Positions 29,810 to 41,463 are shown, counted from the first letter of the stretch. The stretch is DNA of 64,000 nucleotides from Robiginitomaculum sp. (GCA_002733805.1 NVXG01000030.1:51252-115251); one strand, 5' to 3'. Numbers and translations are program-made. The notes: generated by a model from the sequence alone, not told the origin.

Positions 29810-29847
29810 CGCACAAAGAAAAGAGCGGTCGGGAAAACCCCGACCGC
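29810..29847 (-). terminator. Rho-independent terminator before proS
   Basis: GCGGTCGGG (29825-29833) pairs with CCCGACCGC (29839-29847) around a five-base loop. On the minus strand the stem is followed by TCTTTTCTTTG. It would end transcripts coming from the nuo-birA-coaX-rnj-mce-DUF1467 block and separate them from proS. Confidence 0.8.
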
Positions 29848-29874
29848 CCAAGTTAAATACGCCATCAAGCAAAT

Positions 29875-29901
29875 GTCGGCGAGCGAACCGCTAGCGCCGA
29901 C
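29875..29901. terminator. Second hairpin in the proS upstream gap
   Basis: GTCGGCG-AGCG and CGCT-AG-CGCCGAC form a long stem with a two-base bulge and a three-base loop. It lies about 30 bases before the main terminator in the direction of minus-strand transcription and lacks its own T-run. It may be an auxiliary terminator stem or RNA 3' end structure. Confidence 0.5.
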
Positions 29902-30036
29902 CCACTTAACTTGCGTGATTTGATGAGGATTTCAACAGGTTTTTGAAATTTTTTGCTTCAAAGCGACATAAACCCGCTTTTTGTTGCAAAATAATCTCAA
30001 TTATCATCAAAAAACAGATAAAAATACCAAAACGAC

Positions 30037-30282
30037 TTACCCAATCAATTGATCCAATAGTCCAAAGGCCAAAGCCAACCGAACCCCGGCAAAAACCACA
30101 AGTGCAATCAGGGTGGTCAGCAAGAACTTGCGCCCGATATTTGCCTTGATCGGCGCACCCGGTTCTGTTCCTTTTTCTGTTGCATCATCTTCCCATTGTC
30201 CACGCACCCCAAGCGGCAAGGTGACAAACAGTACAAGCCACCAAATAATAAAAAATAGGGCCAAACTGGTAATGATACCCAT
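30037..30282 (-). CDS. DUF1467 family small membrane protein
   Basis: An 81-residue protein with two hydrophobic helices (about 5-25 and 53-75) separated by a polar loop containing RGQWEDDATEKGTEPGAP. The first helix ends in the WLVLFVTLPLGVRGQ segment characteristic of DUF1467, a family found across alphaproteobacteria with no known function. It starts one base after the mce stop, so the two are probably cotranscribed. The location next to mce is a known alphaproteobacterial arrangement. Confidence 0.88.
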   Translation of the reverse strand: MGIITSLALFFIIWWLVLFVTLPLGVRGQWEDDATEKGTEPGAPIKANIGRKFLLTTLIALVVFAGVRLALAFGLLDQLIG

Positions 30283-30283
30283 C

Positions 30284-30703
30284 TCAGTGTCCTTCCGGTT
30301 CTTGCATCAACTCAACCAGCACCCCGCCAGAACTGGCCGGGTGCACAAAAATCACCGGGACACCGTGCGCCCCGATACGTGGCTGGCCATTGCCCAGCAC
30401 TTTTGCACCGCGTTCAATCATCGCATCGCGTGCCTTGATGATATCCGGCACTTCGAAGCAGATATGATGCTGCCCACCGGCAGGGTTTTTAGCCAGGAAT
30501 TTGGCAATAGGTGAGTTCTCACCCAATGGCTCGATTAGTTCCAATTGACCGTTGGGCAGGTTCACGAATTTTACGCGAACCCCCTGCTCCGGCAGATCAA
30601 ATGCAGCTTCTGCGTCAATCGCGCCATAAATCCGCGCCCAGTTTGCCGCTTCTTTTTCAACATCGGGCGTTGCGATGCCCACATGGTTTAACCGGCCGAT
30701 CAT
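30284..30703 (-). CDS. mce: Methylmalonyl-CoA epimerase
   Basis: Interconverts (2R)- and (2S)-methylmalonyl-CoA in propionyl-CoA metabolism. The 139-residue vicinal-oxygen-chelate protein opens with GRLNHVGIATPDVEKE (first metal His), has GGQHHICFEVPDI with the second metal histidine, and closes with FVHPASSGGVLVELMQ, which holds the metal-binding Glu. It is followed directly by the DUF1467 gene. Confidence 0.95.
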   Translation of the reverse strand: MIGRLNHVGIATPDVEKEAANWARIYGAIDAEAAFDLPEQGVRVKFVNLPNGQLELIEPLGENSPIAKFLAKNPAGGQHHICFEVPDIIKARDAMIERGAKVLGNGQPRIGAHGVPVIFVHPASSGGVLVELMQEPEGH

Positions 30704-30720
30704 GATCTGCTCCTAGTCCT

Positions 30721-30788
30721 GCCCCATGACAATCACTTCAATGTGGGGTGTCTTGCCCCATGACAATCACTTCAATGTGGGGTGTCTT
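30721..30788. repeat. 34-bp tandem duplication at the 3' end of rnj
   Basis: Two identical 34-base copies (30721-30754 and 30755-30788) followed by GCCCC of a third. Because 34 is not a multiple of three, the second copy is read in another frame: the RNase J reading frame ends VMGQDTPH instead of the inferred ancestral VMGQD plus the TAG still present just beyond the repeat (30712-30714 area). Confidence 0.9.
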
Positions 30789-32426
30789 GCCCCAAATGTT
30801 TCGGCATTGGCGTTTTATTTTGCGAAATACTTCTGTTTCTGCCGCGTCCAAGTCCTGCTTTGCCTTGCGTCCCAGTGCAGACCAAGTTTGGTCAGCCAAT
30901 TCTTCCAACTCGTCCAATATACTGGCAAAATCATCGTCATAGGGATCAGGCAAACCAAATACCCGAATAATCGGATGACACGTCAGTCGGCGGTCATTTC
31001 CAACCGCCAAAGTCACCACCAACATCCCGCCAAAGCCAAGGTATTTGCGCTCACGTAGGGCACCCGCACCTTCTGGCGCGATGATATTGCCATCGCGAAA
31101 CAGTCGGGCCGCATACACTTCATCGACCAGCTCGGCACCCGCTTCAGACAGCTCGATCATGTCGCCGTTTTTGGGGACAAAGCCATGTGGGACCTGTAAC
31201 TCGCGAGCCAGTTTTCCATGCTCGATCAAATGGCGGCGTTCGCCATGCACCGGGATGGCGATCTTGGGTCTGGCCCATGAATACATCTGGCGCAATTCAT
31301 CGCGGCACGGATGGCCCGACACATGAATGTGGTGATCTTTTTCAGTGATGATCTGTACGCCCTGCCCGGCCAGCGCATTTTGCAAGGCAAAAATCGATTT
31401 TTCATTGCCGGGGATCACTCTGGACGAAAACAACACACAATCCCCGGAGTTCAATTTCACATAACGATGCGTCCCAGAGGCAATGCGCGAAAGCGCTGCG
31501 CGTTCTTCACCCTGACTGCCCGTACACAAATAAAGCACATTTGATTTGGGCAATGATCCGGCATCTTCATCGTCAATGAACGCCTTGGCATTGGCAAACA
31601 GCCCAACATGGCGCGCCGCGCCCATCATCCGGTGCATCGAGCGTCCGACCAAACAAATGGTCCGGTCATTAGCTTCTGCGGCCTCGACCACACTTTGTAG
31701 TCGCGCCACATTCGAAGCAAAAGCTGCCACGGCCACCGCGCCGGTTTGTTGCCCGACCAATTCAATCAGATTGTCACGAACGCCAGCTTCGGAACCGGCT
31801 TCGCCTTTGTTAAAGACATTGGTCGAGTCGCAGACCATGGCCAACACGCCTTCGTCACCCAAATCATTCAGCACCTTGGCATCTGTGGGTTGGCCAATCA
31901 GCGGGTCCGGGTCAATTTTCCAATCCCCAGTATGCAATATAGTGCCAACCGGGGTGCGGATAATCAGCCCGTTTGGTTCCGGGATGGAATGGGTCAATGT
32001 GACCAGTTCCAGATCAAACGGCCCCAGCGAAAATCGGCTCTTAAGCGGGATTTCGTGTAATTCCACTTCACCGAGCAAACCAGCCTCTTTCAAACGATCC
32101 CGAACCAGATAAGCGGTAAACGGCGTGGCATAGACCGGCACTTGCAGGCGCGGCCAAAGCGGTGCCACAGCGCCCATATGGTCCTCGTGGGCGTGGGTCA
32201 GCACAATCGCCAACAAATCGGACTTGCGTTCTTCAATAAAAGTCGGATCCGGATAGATCACCTCAACGCCGGGCGTGCTGGCATCGCCAAACGTCACGCC
32301 AAAATCCACCATGATCCATTTCTCGCGGTCTTTTGGACCGAACCCGTACAGGTTCAGGTTCATGCCAATTTCATTGGAGCCGCCCAATGGGACAAATACC
32401 AAGCGGTCAGATTTTCGTTTAGACAT
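30738..32426 (-). CDS. rnj: Ribonuclease J
   Basis: Metallo-beta-lactamase-fold ribonuclease with 5'-exo and endo activity in RNA maturation and decay. The 562-residue protein has the metal motif HAHEDH (about residues 78-83), later HTGDWKID and the beta-CASP domain with VCDSTNVF, and the [15 protein letters not shown] region. The ATG at 32426 is chosen because GGGG lies six bases upstream and it overlaps the coaX stop by only eight bases. The last three codons come from the tandem duplication at 30721-30788. Confidence 0.95.
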   Translation of the reverse strand: MSKRKSDRLVFVPLGGSNEIGMNLNLYGFGPKDREKWIMVDFGVTFGDASTPGVEVIYPDPTFIEERKSDLLAIVLTHAHEDHMGAVAPLWPRLQVPVYATPFTAYLVRDRLKEAGLLGEVELHEIPLKSRFSLGPFDLELVTLTHSIPEPNGLIIRTPVGTILHTGDWKIDPDPLIGQPTDAKVLNDLGDEGVLAMVCDSTNVFNKGEAGSEAGVRDNLIELVGQQTGAVAVAAFASNVARLQSVVEAAEANDRTICLVGRSMHRMMGAARHVGLFANAKAFIDDEDAGSLPKSNVLYLCTGSQGEERAALSRIASGTHRYVKLNSGDCVLFSSRVIPGNEKSIFALQNALAGQGVQIITEKDHHIHVSGHPCRDELRQMYSWARPKIAIPVHGERRHLIEHGKLARELQVPHGFVPKNGDMIELSEAGAELVDEVYAARLFRDGNIIAPEGAGALRERKYLGFGGMLVVTLAVGNDRRLTCHPIIRVFGLPDPYDDDFASILDELEELADQTWSALGRKAKQDLDAAETEVFRKIKRQCRNIWGKTPHIEVIVMGQDTPH

Positions 32427-33198
32427 TTTGCCCCGCATTTTGACGATAAATTTCCAGCAGACCACGAATGGTCAGGTCCGATTCAAAGCGCGCAATTTCT
32501 GTCGAAGCCCCATCAAACAAGGGCGATACCCCGCCAGTGCCGATCACGGTCATTGGTTTGCCATATTCTTTGCGAATGCGACGAACCAGTCCATCAATCA
32601 TTTCCACATGCCCCCAGAAAATGCCGGTTTGCATGGCATTGATTGTATTGGTCCCGATGGATTTTTCCGGTTTTTGCATCGCAATGCGCGGTAGCTTGGC
32701 CGCCGCATCGTGCAAGGCTTCCAGTGACAAATACATGCCCGGCGATATGGCGCCACCGATAAATTTGTCATCTGCGGTCACCACATCAAACGTGGTGGCC
32801 GTGCCTGAATCCACCAAGAGCAAAGCACCTTCGACCAACGATCTGGCCCCGACCGCATTGACCAACCGATCAGCGCCCACTTCGGCCGGATTATCGGTGG
32901 CAGACGTTATGCTCAAAGTCAGATCGCCCTCGCCAATGACCATCGGCTCGCACTTCAAATAGCGGCGTGATAAATTGCGTAAATGAAACAGGGATTGCGG
33001 CACCACGGTGGAGATAATACAGGCATCAATATCGCCCAATTCTAATTGATCCATGGCCAGCAACTGATGCAGCCATACGGCGTATTCGTCGGCTGTGCGG
33101 CTGGTATTGGTCGCAGTGCGCCATTGGCTGCACCACCGATTTCCATCGTGCACAGCAAACAAGGCATTGGTATTGCCACAATCAATGGCAAGCAGCAT
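32419..33198 (-). CDS. coaX: Type III pantothenate kinase
   Basis: First step of coenzyme A synthesis: phosphorylation of pantothenate. The 259-residue ASKHA-fold protein has the P-loop-like [16 protein letters not shown] at the N-terminus, [25 protein letters not shown] and GGAISPGM. It sits between birA and rnj, the usual alphaproteobacterial order downstream of nuoN. Confidence 0.96.
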   Translation of the reverse strand: MLLAIDCGNTNALFAVHDGNRWCSQWRTATNTSRTADEYAVWLHQLLAMDQLELGDIDACIISTVVPQSLFHLRNLSRRYLKCEPMVIGEGDLTLSITSATDNPAEVGADRLVNAVGARSLVEGALLLVDSGTATTFDVVTADDKFIGGAISPGMYLSLEALHDAAAKLPRIAMQKPEKSIGTNTINAMQTGIFWGHVEMIDGLVRRIRKEYGKPMTVIGTGGVSPLFDGASTEIARFESDLTIRGLLEIYRQNAGQNV

Positions 33199-33213
33199 GG
33201 AATTTACTCCTGA

Positions 33214-33945
33214 CTATTCGGAAAAGAAAACTTCACCGGCAGATATTTCAATGGCCTGACCATCTGCTTTACGCAAGACCAAAGCGCCATTTTTACGCAG
33301 ATCCTCAAAGATACCTGTTCGTCCATCTGACGTGGTAATGGTTTGCCCCAACCTAAAAGCGTTTGCCAACCAAGCCCGGCGCACCGGCTCAAAACCTTGT
33401 GCCTGCCAGCGCTCAATCCATCCTTCGAACGCGACGATCAGTTCTGGTAAAATCTCTATCGGTTTCGGAACAGCGCTCGCACCCCATATTACCTCCGCAA
33501 GGCAAGCCGTTTTTCTGCTTGGTACGTCAGGAGCCTGCCCCAGATTAATCCCAAAACCGGTGACCAACCAGTATTGCCCGTCCGCGCCGCCGCTTTCCGG
33601 TAATATGCCGGCCAGTTTTGCACCGTCCAACATTACATCATTAGGCCACTTTAATCGAAGCTGTTCGGCCGGAACCCATTGTGCCAGTGTCTCAATCACC
33701 GCCAATCCAGCAGCAAAGCCCAACTCGGCCAACCGCGCCGGAGGCTGGTTAAATTGATACAGACCACTGGCATACAAATTTGCCGCGCCGCCTTGCCAAG
33801 GCCGGTTCAACCGCCCCCGACCATGGGTTTGTTCATCGGCCAATATCCAAAGTGGTGTGTCACGCCCAGCCCGGGCCAAACGGGAACATTCAGTATTGGT
33901 GCTGTCGATCTGCTTTACATGGCGAAACGGGGTCAGATCAACCAT
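33214..33945 (-). CDS. birA: Biotin-acetyl-CoA-carboxylase ligase
   Basis: Attaches biotin to the biotin carboxyl carrier protein. The 243-residue product is the monofunctional form without the N-terminal DNA-binding domain of E. coli BirA. Motifs are the biotin/ATP loop GRGRLNRPWQGG and LRLKWPNDVMLDGAKLAGIL with the catalytic lysine. The ATG at 33945 overlaps the nuoN stop by eight bases and is preferred to a start at 34011 inside nuoN. Confidence 0.95.
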   Translation of the reverse strand: MVDLTPFRHVKQIDSTNTECSRLARAGRDTPLWILADEQTHGRGRLNRPWQGGAANLYASGLYQFNQPPARLAELGFAAGLAVIETLAQWVPAEQLRLKWPNDVMLDGAKLAGILPESGGADGQYWLVTGFGINLGQAPDVPSRKTACLAEVIWGASAVPKPIEILPELIVAFEGWIERWQAQGFEPVRRAWLANAFRLGQTITTSDGRTGIFEDLRKNGALVLRKADGQAIEISAGEVFFSE

Positions 33946-35392
33946 GAACAAACATAGCTGCTGCGGCAATTTGTGACCATTTGGCCAAAGCGGGTAATAA
34001 CCAGATCGCACCCGGCAACATCAATAAGGCGCTTACCCCAGCCAGTGAAATTTGTGCGAAAGAAGCTGGAACAAATGGCTCGGCCGGTTCATCGAACCAG
34101 ACAATTTTGATCAGGCGCAAATAAACAAATGCACCGACCACACTGGCCACGGCTCCCAAAATGGCCAACCAAGTTAAGTTCGCGTCGACGGCTGCCATAA
34201 ACACAAAATACTTACCGAAAAATCCGGCCAGTGGCGGAATACCGGCCACCGAGAACAATAACGCGGTCAGAGCCAGCGCCAGTCCCGGTTTAGCACGCGA
34301 CAATCCAGCCAGATCATCAATTTGCTCGACCATGCCCTCGGAACGCCGCATGGCCAAGATGCAGGCGAAAATGCCCAACGTGGTGATCAAATAAAGGCCC
34401 ATATAGAACAGCAAACCGCTTAGCCCCTGCACCGTCCCGCTGGCCATGGCAATCAGCGCATAGCCCATATTGGCAATCGAGGAATAGGCCATCAAACGCT
34501 TGATATTGGTCTGCATGATTGCGCCCAGATACCCGATACACATCGAGAGCACCGACAGCGCAATGACCACTTGCTGCCAGTCGGCAACCAGATGATGGAA
34601 CGGGCCAAATAATACCCGGGCAATCAGGACCATTGCAGCAATTTTGGGTGCGGTGGAGAAGAAGGTGGTAACCGGAGTTGGCGCGCCTTCATAGACATCT
34701 GGGGTCCACATATGAAACGGGACGGCAGAAATTTTGAATGCCAGCCCGCACAGAAGAAATACAATCCCGACAATCAATCCGACTGATCCTGATCCAGACC
34801 CGGTTGCGGCGGCGGCAATTCCTTCGAAGCGCAAACTGCCGGAAAAGCCATAAATCAACGATGCGCCATAGAGCAGCAACCCGGAAGATAAGGCACCCAA
34901 CACAAAGTATTTCAAGCCGGATTCCGAGGATCGCAAGCTGTCGCGATTGCTGGCGGCCAACACATAAAGCGATAAACTTTGCATTTCCACGCCGATATAA
35001 AGACTAAGCAGATCATTGGCCGAAACCATGATCAACATGCCCAGACTGGCAAACAATACGAGGATGCCAAATTCAGCGCTCAATCGATTTTCAGTTTTCA
35101 AATAGCCGTGGGCCAGCCACAAGCTGAGCGCCGAGGCAATCAGCGCCGAAAACTTGCCAAATGTAGAGAGATGATCCAGCACCAGCGCACCGCCAAACAG
35201 CTCAAGCGAACCATTGGGTATGTCCCGTAACGCCAAACCGGCGGCGATAATAAGCGCCACAACAATGGCCAGATTAACCGGCCCGGCCATGCGGCGACCG
35301 CCAAAGGCACCGACCAGCAACAAGACCAAAGCCGTTACAACCAGAAATACCTCTGGTGCCATTGCGGTTATATTGGAAACCAGATCAGCCAA
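33938..35392 (-). CDS. nuoN: NADH-quinone oxidoreductase subunit N
   Basis: Antiporter-like proton-pumping membrane subunit of complex I, about 484 residues with fourteen hydrophobic helices. The lysine/glutamate-bearing helices and the [20 protein letters not shown] segment are diagnostic. The likely start is TTG at 35392: GGAGGAG lies six bases upstream and the overlap with the nuoM stop is then eight bases, as at other junctions here. An ATG at 35431 would give a 47-base overlap. Confidence 0.93.
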   Translation of the reverse strand: MADLVSNITAMAPEVFLVVTALVLLLVGAFGGRRMAGPVNLAIVVALIIAAGLALRDIPNGSLELFGGALVLDHLSTFGKFSALIASALSLWLAHGYLKTENRLSAEFGILVLFASLGMLIMVSANDLLSLYIGVEMQSLSLYVLAASNRDSLRSSESGLKYFVLGALSSGLLLYGASLIYGFSGSLRFEGIAAAATGSGSGSVGLIVGIVFLLCGLAFKISAVPFHMWTPDVYEGAPTPVTTFFSTAPKIAAMVLIARVLFGPFHHLVADWQQVVIALSVLSMCIGYLGAIMQTNIKRLMAYSSIANMGYALIAMASGTVQGLSGLLFYMGLYLITTLGIFACILAMRRSEGMVEQIDDLAGLSRAKPGLALALTALLFSVAGIPPLAGFFGKYFVFMAAVDANLTWLAILGAVASVVGAFVYLRLIKIVWFDEPAEPFVPASFAQISLAGVSALLMLPGAIWLLPALAKWSQIAAAAMFVHG

Positions 35393-36911
35393 TGTCCACT
35401 CCTCCTGAAGCGGCCAAAGCCAGCCCCGCATCTATTCGTTCAATTAGCGCCTCAATGGCCGGGCCGGTAATATCGGTTACCAAGTTCGGCAGGACGCCCA
35501 AAATCAAAGTGCCCAACACCAGAGGCGCAAAGATAATCAGCTCTTTACGGGTGACATCGGTAATTTTGGCCAATTTCGGATTTGTCATCTCGCCGTACAT
35601 CACTTCGCGATACAGGTTGAGCGCGTAAACCGCCGAGAAAATAATCCCGGTAGTGGCCCCAAACGCCACCCAAGTATTGACCTGAAATACCCCGACCAAG
35701 GTCAAAATCTCGCCGATGAACCCGGAAGTGGCCGGCAAACCGACATTGGCCATGGTGAACAGCAAAAAGATCGCTGCATAGATCGGCATCCGGTGAACCA
35801 GCCCGCCATAGGCAGCAATTTCACGGGTGTGCATGCGATCATAGATCACGCCGACAATCAAAAAGAGTGCGCCGGAGATCAGTCCATGGCTCAACATCTG
35901 GAACATCGCACCTTGCAGGCCCGTAAAGTTCAACGCGAACAGGCCCATGGTTACAAAGCCCATATGGGCCACCGAGGAATAGGCAATTAGCTTCTTCATA
36001 TCGGTTTGGCGAAACGCCACTAAAGACGTGTAGATAATCGCAATGACCGAGAGGGCAAAAACCATCGGTGCAAAATACTGACTGGCCAGTGGAAACATCG
36101 GCAGTGAAAACCGGATGAAGCCATAGCCCCCCATTTTTAACAATACCCCGGCCAGCACCACAGAGCCAGCGGTTGGCGCTTGTACGTGGGCATCGGGCAA
36201 CCAAGTATGAAACGGCCACATAGGCAGCTTCACTGCAAAGCTGGCAAAGAATGCCAGCCACAGCCAGGTTTGTAATCCGGGGGCGAAATCAAAGTGGAGC
36301 AACTCGATCATGTTTGAGGTGCCAGCCACATTGATCATGGTAATCACCGCGATCAGCATCAGCACGGATCCCAGCAGGGTATAGAGGAAGAATTTGAACG
36401 AGGCATAGACCCGGTTGTCGCCACCCCATACCCCAATAATTAGATACATCGGGATCAAACCTGCTTCAAAAAACACGTAGAACATCATGATGTCGAGCGC
36501 ACAAAATACGCCGATCATCAGGCTTTCCAGCACCAGAAACGCAATCATATATTCGGTAATGCGTGACTTGATGGTTCCCATCGATGCAATGAAGCAAAGC
36601 GGCATCAAGAACGTGGTCAGCAATACCAACAAGATAGAAATACCATCGACCCCCATCCGATAATGAAACCCGGCAAACCAACTGACATCTTCAACCAGTT
36701 GAAAGGTTGGATCGGCCGGGTTGAACTCGATCAGAGCCATCACCGACAGGACAAAGGTGAACAATGACGTGACCAAGGCCACGGCTGGCGCATTGCGCTC
36801 GACCACTGCCTTGTCGTCAGCCCGGGCAAACGCCTTGAACATCACCAACAGCAACGCGCCGATCAGCGGCGTAAAGGTAATCAGTGACAACAGATGTGGA
36901 AGATCACTCAT
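35385..36911 (-). CDS. nuoM: NADH-quinone oxidoreductase subunit M
   Basis: Second antiporter-like proton-translocating subunit. The 508-residue protein has about fourteen transmembrane helices. It includes the family segments [18 protein letters not shown] (Glu in helix 5), [20 protein letters not shown] and the helix with [11 protein letters not shown]. It lies between nuoL (one base apart) and nuoN. Confidence 0.96.
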   Translation of the reverse strand: MSDLPHLLSLITFTPLIGALLLVMFKAFARADDKAVVERNAPAVALVTSLFTFVLSVMALIEFNPADPTFQLVEDVSWFAGFHYRMGVDGISILLVLLTTFLMPLCFIASMGTIKSRITEYMIAFLVLESLMIGVFCALDIMMFYVFFEAGLIPMYLIIGVWGGDNRVYASFKFFLYTLLGSVLMLIAVITMINVAGTSNMIELLHFDFAPGLQTWLWLAFFASFAVKLPMWPFHTWLPDAHVQAPTAGSVVLAGVLLKMGGYGFIRFSLPMFPLASQYFAPMVFALSVIAIIYTSLVAFRQTDMKKLIAYSSVAHMGFVTMGLFALNFTGLQGAMFQMLSHGLISGALFLIVGVIYDRMHTREIAAYGGLVHRMPIYAAIFLLFTMANVGLPATSGFIGEILTLVGVFQVNTWVAFGATTGIIFSAVYALNLYREVMYGEMTNPKLAKITDVTRKELIIFAPLVLGTLILGVLPNLVTDITGPAIEALIERIDAGLALAASGGVDIG

Positions 36912-36912
36912 G

Positions 36913-38976
36913 TCAGTGACCTCCGCTCTGGTGCAATAAAATCCAAGTCACAAAGCCCACCAATCCAATTAACATCAAAAACGCATAATGATAGACAAAC
37001 CCGGTTTGCAAGCGGGATGCTTTTCGGGCAATCGCGGCGGTCACCGAAGCAAAGCCATTGGGTCCAAACCCATCAATCATTCGTTGATCGCCGCCTTTCC
37101 AGAACCAATCGCCCAATCGTTTGACATTTTTGACCAATACCGCGTCGTACAATTCGTCAAAATACCATTTGTTGTAGAGGAACGGGTGCAGGAACTTTGA
37201 TTCTTTAGCCCATTTTTCAGCCAGCCCCGGATTACGGATATACAGCCAAAAGGCAAAAGCCAGTCCAGATATCATCGCAGTAAACGGCGCCCACAGCACC
37301 CAGAGCGGCACATGATGGCCACCACCATGTTCTTCCGCTTGTGCGGCACCATGTTCTGGGGCTGCGTATGTGTCAGTTACGGGTTCATGAGATGCAGCCT
37401 CAACCAGTGCATGGCCGGTGTCGGCTGGTTCTACCCCACCCGCGACCACGGTTGAACCGCGCCAGAACCCGGCGGAATTCGAGCCAACGAAATCCGATTT
37501 GAATGCTACACCGGCGAAGATGGCGCCTGTGGCCAGCAAAGCCAGCGGGACCAACATGGAGATCGAGCTTTCATGGGCATGTTCAAAGGTATGGGCATCG
37601 CCTTTTGGCTTGCCGTGGAAGGTCATGAAGATCACCCGCCACGAATAAAAACTGGTCATCAGGGCGGCAATCACGCCGACCCAAAACGCCGGTGTACCAA
37701 AGGCGATCCCCGCTTGCCCGGCCAGCCAAGCGCCTTCAATGATCGCATCTTTGGAATGAAATCCGGCAAACCCGAACGGCGTGCCCGGAATACCAAATCC
37801 GGTCAGCGCCAAGGTGCCGACCAACATAAAGCCCCAAGTCAATGGCATTTTGCGCCACAAACCGCCCATTTTTCGCATGTCCTGTTCGTGGTGCATGCCG
37901 ACAATGACGGAACCTGCACCCAAGAATAACAACGCCTTAAAAAATGCGTGGGTAAACAGATGAAACATCGCCACATTGTACATGCCCAAACCGGCAGCAA
38001 AAAACATATATCCAAGCTGGCTACAGGTGGAATAAGCCACCACCCGCTTGATGTCGTTCTGAACCAGCCCGACTGTCGCGGCAAAAAATGCGGTCATCGC
38101 ACCAACCATGGTCACAATCATTGAGGTGACCGGAGCCGCATCAAACAATGGCGCACAGCGTACCACCAGAAACACCCCGGCGGTTACCATGGTCGCAGCA
38201 TGGATCAACGCCGAAACCGGGGTTGGACCTTCCATCGCATCGGGTAGCCAGACGTGTAAGAAGAACTGGGCCGATTTACCCATAGCCCCGACAAACAACA
38301 GGAACGCCACTAGTTCAATCGCGTTAATTTCCAACCAGAGAAAATGAAAGACCTGATCCGATTTGGAAGCCACATCGCCGAACACCGTGTCGAACGACAA
38401 GGATCCAAAAATCGCAAATATCGCCATAATCCCTAGCGCAAAGCCGAAATCCCCGACCCGGTTGGTCACAAAGGCTTTGATGGCCGCAGCGTTGGCCGTT
38501 GGTTTTTTATACCAAAACCCAATAAGCAGGTACGAGGCTAACCCGACCCCTTCCCAACCAAAGAAAACTTGCATGAAATTATCCGCCGTTACCAGCATCA
38601 ACATGGCGAAGGTAAACAACGACAAATAGGCAAAAAACCGGGGTTTGTGCGGATCATCAGCCATATAACCCCACGAATACACATGGACCAGCGAGGAAAC
38701 AAACGTCACCACCACCAACATCACGGCGGTCAGGGTATCAATCCGCAACGTCCAATTGGCTTCGAAATTACCAATGGCAAACCAACGAGCAATCTGCACG
38801 GTTTTCTCATGGCCCAGATAGCCAACATCATAAAATGCGTAGATCGAAAGAACGGCTGATATGATCAACATGGCCGTAGTGATCAATTGCGCGCCGAGCA
38901 CACCGGTCAGTTTTGGCAACAAACCGGCAATCGCCGCACCCAGCAGGGGCAAAAATACGATAGCGAGATACATCAT
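36913..38976 (-). CDS. nuoL: NADH-quinone oxidoreductase subunit L
   Basis: Distal antiporter-like subunit with the long lateral helix that runs along the membrane arm. The 687-residue protein shows [39 protein letters not shown] and [12 protein letters not shown] variable, His/Glu-rich loop (about 540-575, with [14 protein letters not shown]) precedes the last helices. Start codons at 38976 and 38973 are adjacent ATGs. It is seven bases downstream of nuoK. Confidence 0.96.
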   Translation of the reverse strand: MMYLAIVFLPLLGAAIAGLLPKLTGVLGAQLITTAMLIISAVLSIYAFYDVGYLGHEKTVQIARWFAIGNFEANWTLRIDTLTAVMLVVVTFVSSLVHVYSWGYMADDPHKPRFFAYLSLFTFAMLMLVTADNFMQVFFGWEGVGLASYLLIGFWYKKPTANAAAIKAFVTNRVGDFGFALGIMAIFAIFGSLSFDTVFGDVASKSDQVFHFLWLEINAIELVAFLLFVGAMGKSAQFFLHVWLPDAMEGPTPVSALIHAATMVTAGVFLVVRCAPLFDAAPVTSMIVTMVGAMTAFFAATVGLVQNDIKRVVAYSTCSQLGYMFFAAGLGMYNVAMFHLFTHAFFKALLFLGAGSVIVGMHHEQDMRKMGGLWRKMPLTWGFMLVGTLALTGFGIPGTPFGFAGFHSKDAIIEGAWLAGQAGIAFGTPAFWVGVIAALMTSFYSWRVIFMTFHGKPKGDAHTFEHAHESSISMLVPLALLATGAIFAGVAFKSDFVGSNSAGFWRGSTVVAGGVEPADTGHALVEAASHEPVTDTYAAPEHGAAQAEEHGGGHHVPLWVLWAPFTAMISGLAFAFWLYIRNPGLAEKWAKESKFLHPFLYNKWYFDELYDAVLVKNVKRLGDWFWKGGDQRMIDGFGPNGFASVTAAIARKASRLQTGFVYHYAFLMLIGLVGFVTWILLHQSGGH

Positions 38977-38983
38977 GTTTCGC

Positions 38984-39292
38984 CTAGCCCTTCATCAGAT
39001 TGATGTGATCGACACTAATGTCGCCGCGATTTCGAAAGTACACCACCAGAATGGCCAGCCCGACCGCCGCTTCGGCTGCGGCAACGGTCAGCACAAACAA
39101 GGCAAATACCTGTCCGGCCAAATCGTTCAAATGAGCCGAAAATGCCACAAAATTTACATTGACCGATAACAGGATCAACTCGACCGACATCAGGATAATG
39201 ATGACGTTTTTGCGGTTTACGAAAATACCGAATATCCCGATGGTAAACAGGATGGCGCCAACCGCCAGATAATGTGCAAGCCCGATTTCCAT
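38984..39292 (-). CDS. nuoK: NADH-quinone oxidoreductase subunit K
   Basis: Small membrane subunit of 102 residues with three helices. The two conserved buried glutamates are seen in [10 protein letters not shown] and [17 protein letters not shown]. It directly follows nuoJ with no gap, as in most nuo operons. Confidence 0.96.
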   Translation of the reverse strand: MEIGLAHYLAVGAILFTIGIFGIFVNRKNVIIILMSVELILLSVNVNFVAFSAHLNDLAGQVFALFVLTVAAAEAAVGLAILVVYFRNRGDISVDHINLMKG

Positions 39293-39910
39293 CTAGATAA
39301 TCCCCTCGCCTGGTTTGACATCGACCAGTTTCAGGCCGTCTTTTGGCGTGCGTGCCACTTGTGCGGAAACACTCTGGCGCTTCACGCCTTTTTTGTCGGT
39401 CAGGGTCAGCAAAATGGCTCCGATCATTGCCACCAGCAGGATCAACCCCGCCGCCTCAAAGAAAAACGCATACTCCGTATAGAGCACCAATCCGAACGCT
39501 TCGAGATTGCTTACCCCCGGATCAATCGGCACTTGGGCCACCACATTTTCCGGCAAGCGAAACGTTGCGCCCAGCACGATCAGTTCCACCGTCAGCACAA
39601 AGGCCAACAAGCCACCCAATGGCAGGTATTCAGCAAAACCCTGCTTCAACTCAACAAAATCAACGTCGAGCATCATCACCACGAACAGGAACAACACCGC
39701 CACCGCGCCCACATAAACCACGACCAGCAACATCGCTAAAAACTCAGCACCCAGCATCACAAACAATGCTGCCACCGAGAAGAAGGTAGCGACCAGAAAC
39801 AGCACAGATCGCACCGGGTTACGGGCGATCACCACCATCAGGGCGCAAAAACAGGCCGAACCTGCGAACAGGTAAAAAGCAATGACGGGAAGCAGATTGG
39901 CAAATTCCAT
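39293..39910 (-). CDS. nuoJ: NADH-quinone oxidoreductase subunit J
   Basis: Membrane subunit with five helices, taking part in the E-channel coupling quinone reduction to proton movement. The 205-residue protein has the helix-3 segment VVYVGAVAVLFLFVVMML typical of NuoJ. The ATG at 39910 is preferred over one at 39946 because AGGAG lies about eight bases upstream and the hydrophobic helix begins directly after it. Confidence 0.95.
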   Translation of the reverse strand: MEFANLLPVIAFYLFAGSACFCALMVVIARNPVRSVLFLVATFFSVAALFVMLGAEFLAMLLVVVYVGAVAVLFLFVVMMLDVDFVELKQGFAEYLPLGGLLAFVLTVELIVLGATFRLPENVVAQVPIDPGVSNLEAFGLVLYTEYAFFFEAAGLILLVAMIGAILLTLTDKKGVKRQSVSAQVARTPKDGLKLVDVKPGEGII

Positions 39911-39929
39911 ACGGGTTTCTCCTGCACAC

Positions 39930-40418
39930 CTAGCGGTAAGGTGCATCTAGCTCCAGATTTTTGGCAATTTCGCGTTCCCAACGATCTCCGTTGGCCAGCA
40001 AACGCTCTTTGTCGTAAAATAATTCTTCGCGGGTTTCAGTGGCAAATTCAAAATTTGGCCCCTCAACAATCGCATCGACCGGACAGGCTTCTTGGCAATA
40101 TCCGCAATAAATGCATTTGGTCATGTCGATGTCATAGCGCGTGGTGCGGCGTGAACCGTCTTCGCGTGGTTCGGCCTCAATGGTGATGGCTTGGGCCGGG
40201 CAAACCGCTTCGCACAGTTTGCAGGCAATGCAGCGTTCTTCGCCATTGGCATAACGCCGCAGCGCATGTTCGCCACGAAAACGTGGACTTAGCGGGCCTT
40301 TTTCAAACGGGTAGTTCAAGGTCGCTTTGGGTTTGAAGAAATACTTCATGCCCAAAAAGAATGCGCTGACGAATTCCAGCAACAGCAGGGAATGTAAAAA
40401 CCGGGTGATGCGTTTCAT
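39930..40418 (-). CDS. nuoI: NADH-quinone oxidoreductase subunit I
   Basis: Peripheral-arm subunit that carries clusters N6a and N6b close to the membrane. Both 4Fe-4S motifs are intact in the 162-residue protein: [12 protein letters not shown] (about 63-74) and [12 protein letters not shown] (about 102-113). An amphipathic N-terminal helix anchors it. It is two bases from nuoH and followed by nuoJ. Confidence 0.97.
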   Translation of the reverse strand: MKRITRFLHSLLLLEFVSAFFLGMKYFFKPKATLNYPFEKGPLSPRFRGEHALRRYANGEERCIACKLCEAVCPAQAITIEAEPREDGSRRTTRYDIDMTKCIYCGYCQEACPVDAIVEGPNFEFATETREELFYDKERLLANGDRWEREIAKNLELDAPYR

Positions 40419-40419
40419 A

Positions 40420-41463
40420 TCAAGCGCCCCCTTGCACGAACGTTACCCAACCGGCGACCGCGACAACCGCAACCAAGGAGAGGGGTAAAAAGATTTTCCA
40501 ACCAAGCCGCATCAATTGGTCATAGCGGTAGCGCGGCACAATGGCTTTGACCATTGAGAACAAGAAAAACACAAAACAGATTTTGACAACAAACCATAAA
40601 ACTGGCGGTATCCAAGTAAACGGTGCAAAATCGAACGGTGCATGCCAGCCGCCCAGAAACAGTAGGGAAACCATGGCGCACATCAGCACGATGTTCAGAT
40701 ACTCACCGATCATAAATAGTAGATAAAGGGTCGAGGAATACTCGACCTGATAGCCTGCTACCAATTCGGATTCGGCCTCGGGCAAATCAAACGGTGGTCG
40801 GTTGGTTTCGGCCAGTGCCGAGATGAAAAATACCACCATCATTGGAAACATCACCAAGGTAATCGGCGACAGGGCAATGCCATTCCAATGCCAGAACCCG
40901 CCAGCCTGCGCCTCGACAATGACTGACAAATTGAGCGATCCACTGAGCAACAATACGGTAATCAGCACAAAACCGATCGAAACCTCATAGGAAATCATTT
41001 GTGCGGTAGAACGTAATGCACCCAAAAACGCATATTTGGAATTGGAGGCCCAACCGCCCAAGATAATGCCATATACCCCCAGCGATGAAATCGCCAAAAC
41101 GTATAGGATACCCACATTCAAATCAGCAATGACCCAACCCGGTGCCACCGGTATTACCGCCCACGTAATGAAGGCCATAACCAACGTCAGGATCGGTGCC
41201 AGAATGAAAACTGGTTTATCAACCCCGGCTGGAATGATTGCTTCCTTAAACGCAAATTTCAGGAAATCCGCGAACGATTGCAACAGGCCAAACGCCCCAA
41301 CCACATTGGGTCCCCGGCGCATTTGCACTGCGGCCCATATCTTGCGATCAGCCAGCAAAATAAAGGCAAGCGAGACCAAAAGCACCACCACATAGGCCAG
41401 AATGATCAGGGTTTTGACCACAAACCAGCCGAGCATTGTCGAAGTATCAAATAGAAATTCCAT
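40420..41463 (-). CDS. nuoH: NADH-quinone oxidoreductase subunit H
   Basis: Membrane subunit that forms the quinone-binding cavity with NuoB and NuoD. The 347-residue, eight-helix protein contains [20 protein letters not shown] and the conserved cytoplasmic loop [20 protein letters not shown], both hallmark segments. It lies between nuoG and nuoI. Confidence 0.97.
   Translation of the reverse strand: MEFLFDTSTMLGWFVVKTLIILAYVVVLLVSLAFILLADRKIWAAVQMRRGPNVVGAFGLLQSFADFLKFAFKEAIIPAGVDKPVFILAPILTLVMAFITWAVIPVAPGWVIADLNVGILYVLAISSLGVYGIILGGWASNSKYAFLGALRSTAQMISYEVSIGFVLITVLLLSGSLNLSVIVEAQAGGFWHWNGIALSPITLVMFPMMVVFFISALAETNRPPFDLPEAESELVAGYQVEYSSTLYLLFMIGEYLNIVLMCAMVSLLFLGGWHAPFDFAPFTWIPPVLWFVVKICFVFFLFSMVKAIVPRYRYDQLMRLGWKIFLPLSLVAVVAVAGWVTFVQGGA

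Larger units (their letters stand above)
29711..30036. other. Intergenic stretch between proS and the DUF1467 gene
   Basis: A 326-base non-coding gap. It contains the two hairpins listed separately (29825-29847 and 29875-29901) and, on the proS-proximal side, room for the proS promoter and leader. The 29935-30036 part is A/T-rich. No convincing small gene or tRNA was found in it. Confidence 0.7.

Noticed and set aside
33946..34011. Longer BirA starting at 34011
   Set aside because: The extra 22 residues lie inside nuoN and are not like BirA; the ATG at 33945 matches the operon's eight-base overlap pattern.
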